Assembly (NCBI RefSeq): GCF_000331305.1
Contig: NZ_KB217483.1
Location: forward strand, 3,621-42,840
Source of the DNA: Calothrix sp. PCC 7103
GTDB lineage: Bacteria > Cyanobacteriota > Cyanobacteriia > Cyanobacteriales > Nostocaceae
Direction of reading: 5' to 3'
DNA: 39,220 bases
Below are positions 1 to 8,285 of the stretch, one piece after another; the first letter of the stretch is position 1, and the number at the start of each line of letters is the position of its first letter. The position numbers and the translations under genes are program-made. Below the pieces are notes generated by a model. That model did no database searches. It saw nothing but the letters and a program-made list of their open reading frames with translations, and had not been told where the DNA came from.

Positions 1-223
1 GCTAGATAGAAGAAAAAATAGGTACATCTTTTGTACTAAATTCTATTGCTGCAAATTATACCACTAGAGAGGAAAAAAACCCTTCTACCAGCAAGCTGAA
101 TAAAAGGGGTACTGTTGTCTTTTATATATAACCAAGTCAAATTATACAGCCGTAATAAAAAATCCCTCTCACGCCAAGGAAAGAGGGGAGTTATCAGGTC
201 GATTTTGTAATCGATAGAACCAA

Positions 224-358
224 TTATAACCGTACAGTTAAAGTATCACTAGCAACTAGAAGTTGTTCCTGCGCGACTCGTGGTACATATGTAATTTGAG
301 TGTAGCCAAAGCGATTGGTACTTGCCCCTTCAGAGAATAGTAAAAGCCAGAAACGACT
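224..358 (-). pseudogene. C-terminal remnant of an unrecognised protein
   Basis: Read on the minus strand this stretch gives about 44 residues ending in a TAA stop (224-226), with protein-like composition (SRFWLLLFSEGAS, then FGYTQITYVPR and LLVASDTLTVRL). Directly upstream in the same frame are a TAG (359-361) and a second TAG nine codons further, so only a 3' coding remnant survives. I do not recognise the family. It lies in an otherwise gene-poor stretch and has no start codon of its own. It could be chance, but the composition argues for a decayed gene. Confidence 0.35.
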
Positions 359-754
359 CTACTGGTCTGTGGTCGGAGGATTCAACTAAGCAACCAATTT
401 TTTGATTACTTGGTTTTAGGGTGCATCATTCTACTGTATCTAGGGATAGAGGATACAATTAGACAACATTAGATATAGAGGACGAGAATAGTTAAAAGGA
501 ATACATCATAGCAAGCACTATAACATGAGCCATCTGGTTAATTTAGTAGTTTTGACCTCTTTTACCTAACTGCCAGATTGAAACCTGAAGTTACAGTACC
601 GCCTCGCTTTAATTTAAATATTCTCTATTAACCTCATAGATAAGATTCAATATCAGTCATAATTTAGCCTTTAGCTTTGGGTATCCTAAGTTTAAGAAAT
701 GTTGCTTGGCAATAGCATCAATTCTTTGTTGCCTGTAAGTTTACGGATACTTAA
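359..754. other. Gene-free stretch
   Basis: No convincing coding sequence or RNA gene is visible here. An AACCAA...TTGGTT inverted repeat followed by TTTAGGG near 391-420 could be a weak hairpin. Nothing else stands out. Confidence 0.4.
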
Positions 755-1363
755 ATGTTAAACGGACTACTAATTGCTGCCAATAACGTCATCTAGATTT
801 GTTATTTCGTTATTGCCTTCTTAATGTTGCTGCCATACTTGCGCGGAGAGCAAAAAACCTCGCTAGTGCTGGCAACTATTCTAGTCTTTTTCAGTTGCGC
901 TCTTGGGCACGGGGGACACGTGTTGATGATGGCATTCCCTGACACTACCTATTCCCCATTGCTGCTAAAACTACAAATTGTAATTGATTCTATGACAGCC
1001 TGCATCGCTCTCACCTATGTTGCTCTGCGTCGCTACTTTTCTTTTCTAGTCGATGGGCCGCTGCTGCTGAACCAAACACAGGAAAAGTTAGAAAAAGCCA
1101 ATAGTGAATTGCTTAATCTCAACGCTAAATTAGAATCCTTAGTGTTGCAACGCACCCTTGAACTAAGTAAAGCTAACGAAGAATTAGAAGCAATCGCCAG
1201 CGAGCGCAAACAGATGATTGCCGCCCTTAATCGCAGTAACGCTTTTTTGAAAGCCCAGCAAGAAGCAGGTCGCGACGGGATTTTAGTCGTTGATGAAAAT
1301 ATGCAGGTACTTTTTTACAATCAAAACTTCCAGCACCTCTGGCAAATTGTATCCGCTCAATAA
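755..1363 (+). pseudogene. Truncated membrane sensor histidine kinase, N-terminal part
   Basis: Reading from ATG 755 gives MLNGLLIAANNVI, then an in-frame TAG at 794-796, then ICYFVIAFLMLLPYLRG and the rest of the frame to 1363. Three membrane segments can be seen. The second contains SCALGHGGH, a Cys-x3-His spacing like the copper-binding Cys/His pair of ETR1-type ethylene-binding domains. A long coiled coil follows (about LLNQTQEKLEKANSELL to NEELEAIASERKQ), then the start of a PAS domain (GRDGILVVDENMQVLFYNQ). The rest of the PAS and the whole kinase core are missing. The 5' nonsense codon and the 3' loss both make this a dead gene. The sensor assignment is from architecture; a ligand is only a guess. 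Confidence 0.7.
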
Positions 1364-1655
1364 ACAGGGGTAGCGGCAATGTGCGAGTACACGGTGCCAA
1401 CATTTACATGTAAAGTAAACATATCGTCATGCCCAGGCGGTGATATTGCCCTATTGTTTCCTGGTAAAATCAGGCGCCTTATGTCGTTCACATATCAGAT
1501 ATGGAACGAGCGTTACAATAAAAGGCTCAAAGGCTTGCAGCATACATGTACAAGGCAGCTAATAAGGAGTCAACAGCAAAACAATAATAAGAAACCAGGT
1601 ACAACTCATGTAGTTTGGGATGGAAAGTACACAAGCGCGTTATAGAATATAGTAC
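1364..1655. other. Gene-free junction between kinase remnant and transposase
   Basis: A short open frame (1379-1645) has unconvincing composition and no ribosome-binding site, so I do not call a gene. The left end of the IS66-like element must lie here, because the kinase similarity stops near 1350, but I could not identify its terminal repeat. Confidence 0.4.
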
Positions 1656-2375
1656 ATGACGCAAAAACATGAGAGTGAAAAATTAGTACCCCAATTGCTG
1701 CAAAACATTGACCCAAGAGAAATTGCAGACCCTTCCATGCGTCAAACGATAGAAATACTGTTGAACTTCATAGAAGAGCTAAACTCAAAGGTAAAACGTT
1801 TAGAAGAAGAAAACCAAAAGTTACAGGATGAAATCAATCGCCTCAAGGGAGAAGATGGCAAGCCAGATATTAAAGCTAATAAAACTAAAGGATTCAAGAA
1901 AGACCATTCGTCAGAGAAAGAACGAAAAGCACCTAAAGAGCATACTAAAAGTAGTAAGAATGTTAACATCACAATAGATAGAAAAGAGATATTACCGTAT
2001 CCTAAGTCGGAGCTACCGCCCGATGCAGAGTTTAAGGGTTACGAAGAAGTAATTGTTCAAGACATCTTACTTAAAACAGATAACGTATTATTCTTAAAAC
2101 CGAAATACTACTCGCCTTCAGAAGGTAAAACATACTTGGCACCATTACCAGCGGGTTATGATGGTGAGTTCGGTCCTGGAGTAAAAGCATTAGTACTGAG
2201 TCTGTACTACGGAGCCAACATGACTCAAGGTAAACTTTTGGAGTTTCTAGAAGATATTGGTATCTCAATGTCAGCAGGATACTTGTCCAATCTACTAATT
2301 AAAAAGACAGAAGATTTTGAGATTGAGTTAAACGAAGTATATATAGAAGGTTTAGCTAGAGCGCCAGTCCAGTAG
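1656..2375 (+). pseudogene. IS66-like transposase, N-terminal part (interrupted)
   Basis: The product starts MTQKHESEKLVPQLL, carries a coiled coil (about residues 35-65: ELNSKVKRLEEENQKLQDEI), a Lys-rich linker, then a region typical of IS66-like cyanobacterial transposases (GYDGEFGPGVKALVLSLYYG, then the helical GANMTQGKLLEFL...SAGYLSNLL). Genuine coding ends at 2359; the last residues before the stop belong to an inserted IS1182-family element. Joining 2355 to 4909 across the insertion and removing one CTAG copy restores EGLASTPWQHLDQTSAR, the expected catalytic-domain entry. The gene was therefore intact when the element landed. Confidence 0.8.
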
Positions 2376-2672
2376 AAGGCGTTGACGAATCAAACATACT
2401 ATGTATACGCAAAATTTTAAGTTTTAGCAGTGCATATGAATTAATTAGGTTTTTTCAAAAGGGTGAGCATTTCCCGTATTTTATTATCCCAATTAACATT
2501 ACTACCTATATGCTGCTCAGATTGATTTCAAAACATTCAACCCATCATAAATTATAAATAACGCATACTGAAAACCAAAATTAAAATAATACATAAGTAC
2601 TATCTTATCAAACACAACGCTCTTCGGAGGGTGCGTTTTTAAGCGTGCCGACGAAGAAAGGCGCCTGTTCGC
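2360..2672 (+). repeat. Left arm of about 300-bp imperfect inverted repeat
   Basis: This arm pairs with 4600-4909. The best conserved blocks are the outermost 21 bp, the AATCAAACATACTATGTATA region, GAGCATTTCC and TATTTTATTATCCCAAT, AGATTGATTTCAAA, and the innermost GGAGGGTGCGTTTTTAAGCG. Drift between the arms is spread through the less conserved parts. Confidence 0.75.
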
Positions 2673-2785
2673 GTAAGTAAAACTTATGTAATAAAAGAAG
2701 CCCTAACTTTGGTAGTAGTTGACAAAAGCTACATTTTTTAGTGAGCTTAAAGATAAGCAAAAATATTATTAGGAGTGCAGCGACT

Positions 2786-3658
2786 ATGCGTCCAGAAGTT
2801 TGGAACCCACCAATAGAACTATCATCTAAAGAAGAAAAAATTATAAAACGTATACGGAGAGCAAAATTATTTGTATTTTTAAGGCAAATACGTCACGAAT
2901 TATTCGATTTGGAATTTCAAGAAGAATTGGCAACAGTTTTTAAAGACAGTAGTGTTGGATTATCCCCAGTACCACCCGCACAATTAGCACTTGCAGTAAT
3001 TTTGCAAGCATACACAGGGGTTTCAGATGACGAAGCAATCGAAGCAATTGAAATGGATAGAAGATGGCAATTAGTTTTAGATTGTACTGATTGCGAACAA
3101 GCACCTTTTGGTAAAGGAACATTTGTCAGATTTCGTGCCCTTTTAATATTAAACTCATTTGACCGAAGACTAGTAGAAAAAACAATTGAAATGGCACAAA
3201 AATCAAAAGGTTATGATTCACGTTCTCTAAAAGTAGCATTAGATTCAAGCCCACTTTGGGGAGCCGCGCGAGTTGAAGATACATATAATTTATTAGGTCA
3301 TGCGCTAAGAAAAGCTTTATCCGTAATTGCTAAAGCTCAACAGCTTTCTTTAGCAACAGTTGCTGTAAATGCAGGAGCAGAAATTATAACAGGAAGCAGC
3401 TTGAAAGCAGCTTTAGATTTAGATTGGGATGACCCAACAGAACGAAAAGAAGCGCTATCTACAATATTACAATCATTAAACTCAGTTGAGTCCTGGGTGG
3501 AGCAAAAAAATGATTTGAGTTCAGAAGTAAAAACTCAAGCACAAAATAGTATTAAAGATGCAAGGCAAATTGAAGCACAGGATGTTGAGGAGGAATTAGA
3601 TGGTTCCCCAAAGCTAACTAAAGGTGTTGCTAAAGATAGGCGTATTTCAATCTTATGA
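2786..3658 (+). pseudogene. IS1182-family transposase, N-terminal part
   Basis: The start is ATG 2786 (MRPEVWNPPIELSSKEEK) because AGGAG sits at 2771-2775; an upstream GTG is less likely. The protein shows the IS1182-type N-terminal DNA-binding domain (LSPVPPAQLALAVILQAY, then FGKGTFVRFRALL) and the first catalytic Asp region (LKVALDSSPLWGAARVEDTY). The frame ends at a TGA right after KDRRISIL, where family members continue into (Y)DEDMRHGRKS. The continuation lies in the +1 frame at 3657 onward, so a one-base insertion in ATCTTATGA split the gene. Programmed frameshifting is possible but not supported by a classic slippery site. Confidence 0.8.
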
Positions 3659-4382
3659 TGAGGATATGCGTCATGGGCGCAAAAGTCGTAGCCAAAAAGT
3701 TGATGGTTACAAACGCCATATTCTAAAAGACTTGGATTTGCAAATGATAAGGGCTGTTGGTGTTACAAAGGCAAATGAGCCAGAAGCGTTTGTAACTTCA
3801 GATATTGAACTCGATTTAAATGCACAGCATTTGACTATTCAAGACATTAAAGAGTTACAGATTGATCGTGCATATCTAGTTAGCGATTGGGTTAAAGAAC
3901 GTAATGATAATATGACTATTATTTGCAAAGCATGGAAAGTTAAAAACGGCAAGTTTTTTGATAAGAATGCTTTTGTTCTTGATTGGGAAAATTATTTGAT
4001 TCGTTGTCCTAATGGAGTCAGTTTACCTTTTGATGAAGGAACTGTTATTCGTTTCCCCAAACATGAATGTGAAACTTGTCTCCTACGCTCTCAATGCACG
4101 GAAAGCAAGAATGGTCGTAGTATCTCTATTCATCCTGATGAATCTTTACTTGTGGAACTACGAGAGCGTCAAAAATCAGAAAGTGGGCGTGCTAAACTCC
4201 GTGAACGTGTTAGTGTTGAACACAGCTTGGCTCACATTGGTCAGTGGCAAGGAGATAAAGCTCGTTATCGAGGGTTACGTAAAAACCTTTTTGATCTTCG
4301 ACGTATGGCTGTTATTCACAACCTCCACGTTCTTGCTCGCATATCTGAGAATAATGCCCAACAAAATTTCTCACTTCAATAA
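3624..4382 (+). pseudogene. IS1182-family transposase, C-terminal part
   Basis: Real similarity begins at SYDEDMRHGRKSRSQKVDGYK (about 3650). The part contains the second acidic region (ELQIDRAYLVSDWVKE), a Cys-rich segment (CPNGVSL...HECETCLLRSQC) and the C-terminal catalytic Glu region (RERVSVEHSLAHIGQWQGDK, then RKNLFDLRRMAVIHNLHVLAR). It is fused in function to the upstream frame ending at 3658. As it stands the two halves are not in one frame, so the element is probably not autonomous. Confidence 0.8.
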
Positions 4383-4599
4383 CATATTCTTTGTTTAAAT
4401 GATACTAACATACATGTTTATAAAGCAAGCCAAAACTATTGGTTCGTTGCTTAGTATTTGTGTGTTTGCCATTTGTTGTATTACTTTTAAAATTTTGATA
4501 TCAATATTTACTGTCTTTATTAGTTAATTAATTTAAAAATTAAATTATTAAATACTAATCTTGTATAGATAAAATCTTTTATTATATGAGTTTTGCGGG

Positions 4600-4909
4600 A
4601 TTGACCAGGCGCCCGGAGCGTCGGCGCGCTTAAAAACGCACCCTCCGCCTCTTTCATGTTTGAGAAAATAGTATTTAAATATTGTTATGATTTTGGTGTT
4701 GAGTATGAGTGTTTATAATTTTTGATGAGTTGAGTAGTTTGAAATCAATCTGAACAGTATATATGTAGTGATGTTGATTGGGATAATAAAATACGGAAAT
4801 GCTCATCCTTTTCAAGCGACTTAATTAATTCATATGCACTGCTAAAACTCATGGTTTTGTATATACATAGTATGTTTGATTCGTCAATGCCTTCTACTGG
4901 ACTGGCGCT
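4600..4909 (-). repeat. Right arm of about 300-bp imperfect inverted repeat
   Basis: Read on the minus strand from 4909 inward, this arm repeats the left end of the element, including the inner GGAGGGTGCGTTTTTAAGCG block near 4620-4645 and the GGGCGCCTGG close to its inner limit. Together with 2360-2672 it could fold into a very long hairpin. Confidence 0.75.
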
Positions 4910-4913
4910 CTAG

Positions 4914-5721
4914 TACTCCCTGGCAACATCTAGACCAAACGTCCGCACGTGTAAAAGGTGTAAATCACACCACGAATGTAATTTGTAACCCATTGTATAC
5001 ATTTTATTCGACGACACTGAAAAAAGACCGATTAAGTGTACTTGGCTGCTTACAGAACAAGCAAGAACTCCAATTTATAATCAGTCCACTTACTTACGAA
5101 TTACTCGATAGCCTAAATGTACCAACAAAGTGGAAAAATAAACTCAAATTATTACCTCAAAATACAGTGTTCACAGAGCCAGAGTATAACACTTTGCTTG
5201 ATACTTATTTAAGCAAACTCGGTTCTCAACATCGTACTCGTGTATTAGAAGCAGCAGCAATTAGTTTTTATCATCAGCAAACCGAAATTCCAATAATACA
5301 GACCCTCGTGTGCGATGATGCTCCGCAATTCAAGCTATTAACTGACAGTTTAGCATTGTGCTGGGTGCATGAAGGGCGCCACTATAAAAAAATGACTCCA
5401 TTTATTCCTTGTCATCAAGAGATTTTAGACAAGTTTCTAACGGAATTTTGGGATTATTACCGAGAGTTACTTGCTTATAGGGATTCTCCTTCCCCCAAGA
5501 GAAAAGTTGAGCTTCAGTCACGATTTTGGGAAATTTTTAGTACTGAAAGTGGTTATAAGCAGTTAGATGAGCGCAAACAGCTAACAGCAGCCAAAGTTTC
5601 TGAGTTGCTTCTAGTTTTAGAGTATCCTGAACTGCCATTACATAACAACCCTGCTGAACTAGTACACGGCGGCGGAAATAAACCCACCATTACGAACCTT
5701 GAAAAAATCTCCATTCGCTAG
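4914..5721 (+). pseudogene. IS66-like transposase, central part
   Basis: This continues the transposase begun at 1656 after the IS1182-family insertion. It contains the catalytic-domain entry (STPWQHLDQTSARVKG), a region rich in conserved family signatures (LVCDDAPQFKLLTDSLALCWVHEGRHYKK), and the C-terminal ELPLHNNPAEL motif. Genuine coding stops at 5662, where a 95-bp MITE adds a premature stop at 5719-5721. Deleting the MITE plus one CTAG gives PAELAARTMVQRRN, the expected continuation. Confidence 0.8.
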
Positions 5722-5757
5722 GTTTGAAAATGGTAGACGTATTTACGCCGCACGGTA
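5663..5757. mobile_element. 95-bp palindromic MITE with CTAG target duplication
   Basis: It is flanked by CTAG at 5659-5662 and 5758-5761. The ends are imperfect inverted repeats (TACACGGCGGCGGAAATAAA against TACCGTGCGGCGTAAATACG read from the other end), and pairing continues inward (ACCATTACGAACCT against ACCATTTTCAAACCT), so almost the whole element can fold on itself. It codes for nothing. Its target site matches that of the IS1182-family element in the same gene, but its ends differ, so the helper transposase is unknown. Confidence 0.75.
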
Positions 5758-5761
5758 CTAG

Positions 5762-6039
5762 CTGCTAGAACAATGGTGCAACGACGCAACATTAGTTATG
5801 CGACTCAAACGATTCAGGGTACTAAAGCTTGGGGCATTTTTATGTCTCTTGTCGCAACGACTCGTAAATTAGGAATAAGCTTTTTTAAATATATGCAAGA
5901 CCGTATTTCTTTGAAAAGCGTTCACGAAGTGTCTCCGCAGGAGAAAATTCCGTCATTGGGAACTATCATTAGAAATATATATTTTCAAGAGCCAATGCTT
6001 CTTAGTTGCCAAGAAGAATTACTTTGTATGTCAGGGTAA
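5762..6039 (+). pseudogene. IS66-like transposase, C-terminal part
   Basis: This continues the transposase after the MITE. It shows the usual C-terminal end (QRRNISYATQTIQGTKAWG, then MSLVATTRKLGISFFKYMQD). The expected short linker after DRIS is replaced by LKSVHEVSPQEKIPSLGTII. The extra codons are encoded by a cyanobacterial-type dispersed repeat (5917-5945) that kept the frame open. No start codon of its own is supported. Confidence 0.75.
5917..5945 (+). repeat. Small dispersed repeat inserted in frame
   Basis: AGCGTTCACGAAGTGTCTCC followed by GCAGGAGAA resembles the short GCGTTC...GTCTCC-type dispersed repeats of Nostoc-group genomes. It sits in frame inside the transposase C-terminus and adds about nine residues. 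Only one copy is visible in this window, so the family assignment is from memory. Confidence 0.4.
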
Positions 6040-6424
6040 ACACTTTTAAGAGCGTTGGTTAGTTCATTAAATTCAAAACTCATAACATTTGATATGGGAT
6101 ACGTTTAATCGTGCTGCATAAAAATTTATGCGGTTGCAGTGCCGTGCGAAACATGTTTTGTGTTTAAAAAAAACACATTATTATATTCGTGCTATGGTAG
6201 TCTACATTTTTCCATTGTTGTATAGTTAATTCTTCTCTGAATTGACGCGCGCACTGTGCGCTCCATTCGTTAAAATACCAGGGTCTGTAACTACAAAAAT
6301 CTTGTATTTTATTTTTTATCTTCGTTTTCTGGCGCAGCGGGCGCAGGGCGCCCGCATGGCTTAAGTTATTTGTATGAAGAATAAATTTTTTTCCATAACA
6401 CCGGATATTATTACTTACCCCAAC
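6040..6424. other. Gene-free stretch with two GC-rich palindromes
   Basis: No gene is supported. Two compact palindromes stand out against AT-rich surroundings: GCGCAC-T-GTGCGC at 6249-6261 and GCGGGCGC-AGG-GCGCCCGC at 6337-6355. Neither has a T-run behind it, so they look like REP-type hairpins rather than terminators. The right end of the IS66-like element should lie in this stretch but was not identified. Confidence 0.45.
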
Positions 6425-6544
6425 TTATTGAGCCGATACCGCTACAGGTTCTTCTGCACACTTTGAAAGCTGTTCCAAATCTGGTAACATCGCCTTGGTT
6501 ATTTCGGCAGCGCTTGCTTTTAAAGTTGTTTGCTCAATGCTCAT
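6425..6544 (-). CDS. Possible 39-residue small protein
   Basis: An ATG at 6544 opens a 39-codon frame (MSIEQTTLKASAAEITKAML, then PDLEQLSKCAEEPVAVSAQ) ending in TAA. The composition is helical and protein-like, with one Cys and no membrane segment. There is no clear ribosome-binding site, only an A-rich stretch upstream. It points the same way as the operon above it. It is unrecognised and could be a small regulator, a peptide precursor or a chance frame. Confidence 0.3.
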   Translation of the reverse strand: MSIEQTTLKASAAEITKAMLPDLEQLSKCAEEPVAVSAQ

Positions 6545-6727
6545 ATACTTTTTTTGGATAAAGTGTGAGATATATAAATTATGCTAGCAAACAAAAGACA
6601 CCTCTGTTGTAATGCCAGTTTACTACCAAGTCGCATAGTCTGGCGCCCGTGCAACATATTTTTGCAATAGGGGATTTGTTACATTCAGGCGCCCAGAAAA
6701 GCAGATATTTAATCTCAATTTCCGTGA

Positions 6728-6979
6728 TTACTTATTAACGCTTTGTGTCAATTGTTTCTCCATAGCTATTACGTGTGCTAACTCTAGCTCTAGTGCTTGC
6801 TTGCGCTTACGAATTCTTTCTAACCGTTGCGCTTGTACTTCTTTACTAAAAAATCTTTCAACCAAAGTTTCTTGTTGAGTTGGAGTTAATCGTCCGATAC
6901 CTGGGTCTTTATCTATTTCATCAAGAACCTGCCACATTTTAAGTTGTTGTTCTGTTGGAGTGTTATTAGTTTGACTCAT
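6728..6979 (-). CDS. Small coiled-coil hypothetical protein
   Basis: I chose ATG 6979 (MSQTNNTPTEQQLKMWQVLD; 83 residues) over a TTG five codons upstream because it lies only 7 bases after the stop of the preceding gene, which suggests translational coupling. The protein is charged and helical: DKDPGIGRLTPTQQETLVER resembles a short EF-hand/bacteriocin-regulator-like helix pair, and RLERIRKRKQALELELAHV is a likely coiled coil. There are no Cys residues, signal peptide or membrane segment. I do not recognise the family. Position suggests it works with the 208-residue protein upstream. Confidence 0.6.
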   Translation of the reverse strand: MSQTNNTPTEQQLKMWQVLDEIDKDPGIGRLTPTQQETLVERFFSKEVQAQRLERIRKRKQALELELAHVIAMEKQLTQSVNK

Positions 6980-6986
6980 GGTTTTA

Positions 6987-7613
6987 CTAATCAAATAATT
7001 GAGATGAACGACGGTAAGCTTGGTTAGCGAGAAATCTTTCTGCTAATTCTCTTGTAAGCAACATTTCTCCTGAACCATCAGTTTCTATGAACCCAATTTC
7101 ATTGTAACGGTATTTGGCACGAGGAATAGTAAATAATTTAACAACCCCACCAAATTGCTTAGATTGACTCTCTTTTACAATTTCTTCCACCAAAGAAGTT
7201 GCGGAGCCTTTCTTTGTTTCCGCTTGTATTTGCTCGATAACATTCCAAGGGCTATTTGTCAAAGATTCGATTGCTATAGCTCTTAATCTTTCCCCTTCGT
7301 ACTCTACTTCTACCTCTTTTATTGCTGCAATAGCTTGAAGAACTTGGTTATTATCAACTACTCCTCTGAAATCATCGATTGTTATGTCTTGGTCTCCAAA
7401 TTGTATTGCATCACTTAAAAACTGTATTTTTGATACACAATCCCAAAAAGCAGTGTTACGAGTGTTTTCTCTATTGCCTTCAAAGTAAATGTTGATGTAT
7501 TCTTGAGCTTTTAATGCCCATTCATCTAAAATGTTGACAACATCAATTGAATTTCCTGTAACGTAACTAAAAATGTTCATTATTTTGAAAAATCCCAAAT
7601 TAATTAACTTCAT
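6987..7613 (-). CDS. Hypothetical protein (208 aa)
   Basis: A soluble, acidic, mainly helical protein with no motif I can name. Features are a Trp-containing N-terminal helix (VVNILDEWALKAQEYINIYF), an acidic centre (FGDQDITIDDFRGVVDNN) and a C-terminus that looks like a small sheet domain (RYNEIGFIETDGSGEMLLTR). ATG 7580 (MNIFSYVTGNS) is an alternative start; neither start has a strong ribosome-binding site. An AT-rich stretch (7614-7740) upstream may hold its own promoter, for example TTGAAT and TTATTA about 17 bases apart. The gene is followed closely by the 83-residue gene. Confidence 0.65.
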   Translation of the reverse strand: MKLINLGFFKIMNIFSYVTGNSIDVVNILDEWALKAQEYINIYFEGNRENTRNTAFWDCVSKIQFLSDAIQFGDQDITIDDFRGVVDNNQVLQAIAAIKEVEVEYEGERLRAIAIESLTNSPWNVIEQIQAETKKGSATSLVEEIVKESQSKQFGGVVKLFTIPRAKYRYNEIGFIETDGSGEMLLTRELAERFLANQAYRRSSQLFD

Positions 7614-7784
7614 TTTATTATATTTTACAATAAAAGTAAAATATTAATTTAATGTTTATACAAATAATAATCTATTTAAATAATAGTCATTCAAAATTTA
7701 TTAAATAACTTACATTAATTAATGGTCATAATGGGCATTTATACAACGAAAAACCTCATAGCTTTCACAGTTACTGCATTTTTA
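7614..7784 (-). promoter_or_regulatory. AT-rich intergenic region, probable promoter
   Basis: This 170-bp stretch is extremely AT-rich. Read on the minus strand it contains TTGAAT followed about 17 bases later by a TATT-rich -10-like sequence, in a position to drive the 208-residue gene. The assignment is by composition only. Confidence 0.3.
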
Positions 7785-8138
7785 TCAATACTCATCTATA
7801 ATTCTTCCGGAAAGTAATAGGCGTTCTTCAGGATAAAGAAAGTAATACTCCTCTTGAGAAAGGCGTCTATAATTATGTTGCCCATGTAACAAAAAGAAAG
7901 TTTCTGTTGCTTTATTTTCGACTCTGCTGACTGGACACTGTGCTAGAACTAATCCTTTATAAAAACCAGTCACCATCACAGGAAAGAAAGTGCTGGCAAA
8001 AATACCTACCCCATTTCTCACCTCATATTCTCTACCAAGTTCCAAGTTGCCATCAATTTTACCTAGTGGAAATAGAACGCGCGGCTCTTGGCTTGGGATA
8101 ATAGGAGTGTATGGAAGAGGTAAATAAATATCAGGCAT
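7785..8138 (-). CDS. Hypothetical protein (117 aa) downstream of the Ubl operon
   Basis: The start is ATG 8138, with GGAGGA just upstream at good spacing. The protein (MPDIYLPLPYTPIIPSQEPR...) is Pro- and Tyr-rich at the N-terminus, then has alternating hydrophobic strands (GVGIFASTFFPVMVTGFYKGLVLAQC) and ends in EEYYFLYPEERLLLSGRIID. It looks like a small all-beta protein. No family is recognised. It follows the JAMM-E1 gene after 147 bp that contain a possible pseudoknot. Same strand and good ribosome-binding site suggest a partner or accessory of the ubiquitin-like system. Confidence 0.7.
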   Translation of the reverse strand: MPDIYLPLPYTPIIPSQEPRVLFPLGKIDGNLELGREYEVRNGVGIFASTFFPVMVTGFYKGLVLAQCPVSRVENKATETFFLLHGQHNYRRLSQEEYYFLYPEERLLLSGRIIDEY

Positions 8139-8200
8139 AAATTATCCTCCAAATATTTGTTAAATTGTACTCGCACACTTTAAACAGTGCCAAATCATTA

Positions 8201-8259
8201 GTGGTTAATCAAAAATAGTTAGGTTGGGTAAGGCGCCATTGAGATTAACCACAACCTAA
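8201..8259 (-). promoter_or_regulatory. Possible H-type pseudoknot after the E1 gene
   Basis: Two interlocked inverted repeats lie in the spacer. GTGGTTAATC (8201-8210) pairs with GATTAACCAC (8243-8252), and TTAGGTTG (8219-8226) pairs with CAACCTAA (8252-8259). Read as minus-strand RNA the order is S1-S2-S1'-S2', the topology of an H-type pseudoknot, with one shared base. It starts about 27 bases after the E1 stop codon. A role in transcript stability or in setting expression of the next gene is inference. Confidence 0.45.
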
Positions 8260-8285
8260 AACATTATGTTGATAGTAGTGTAAAA

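Larger units (their letters stand above)
2360..4909. mobile_element. IS1182-family insertion sequence with very long inverted repeats
   Basis: The element is bounded by CTAG at 2356-2359 and 4910-4913, a 4-bp target duplication. Both ends begin AGCGCCAGTCCAGTAGAAGG when read inward. Similarity between the two ends continues, imperfectly, for about 300 bp, far longer than usual IS terminal repeats. The interior carries a frameshifted IS1182-type transposase. Removing the element together with one CTAG copy restores the host transposase frame, which proves the boundaries. Confidence 0.85.

Noticed and set aside
161-192. CCCTCT...AGAGGGG inverted repeat as a terminator
   Set aside because: Short stem and long loop; an A-run on one side only suggests a minus-strand terminator, too weak to call.
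1379-1645. 88-codon open frame between the kinase remnant and the transposase
   Set aside because: No ribosome-binding site, odd composition and no resemblance to known proteins; likely IS end or spacer DNA.
3640-3665. Programmed frameshift in the IS1182-family transposase
   Set aside because: No slippery heptamer or pausing structure is visible; a simple extra T explains the break better.
4012-4398. 128-codon plus-strand frame
   Set aside because: Shadow of the IS1182-family transposase in another frame.
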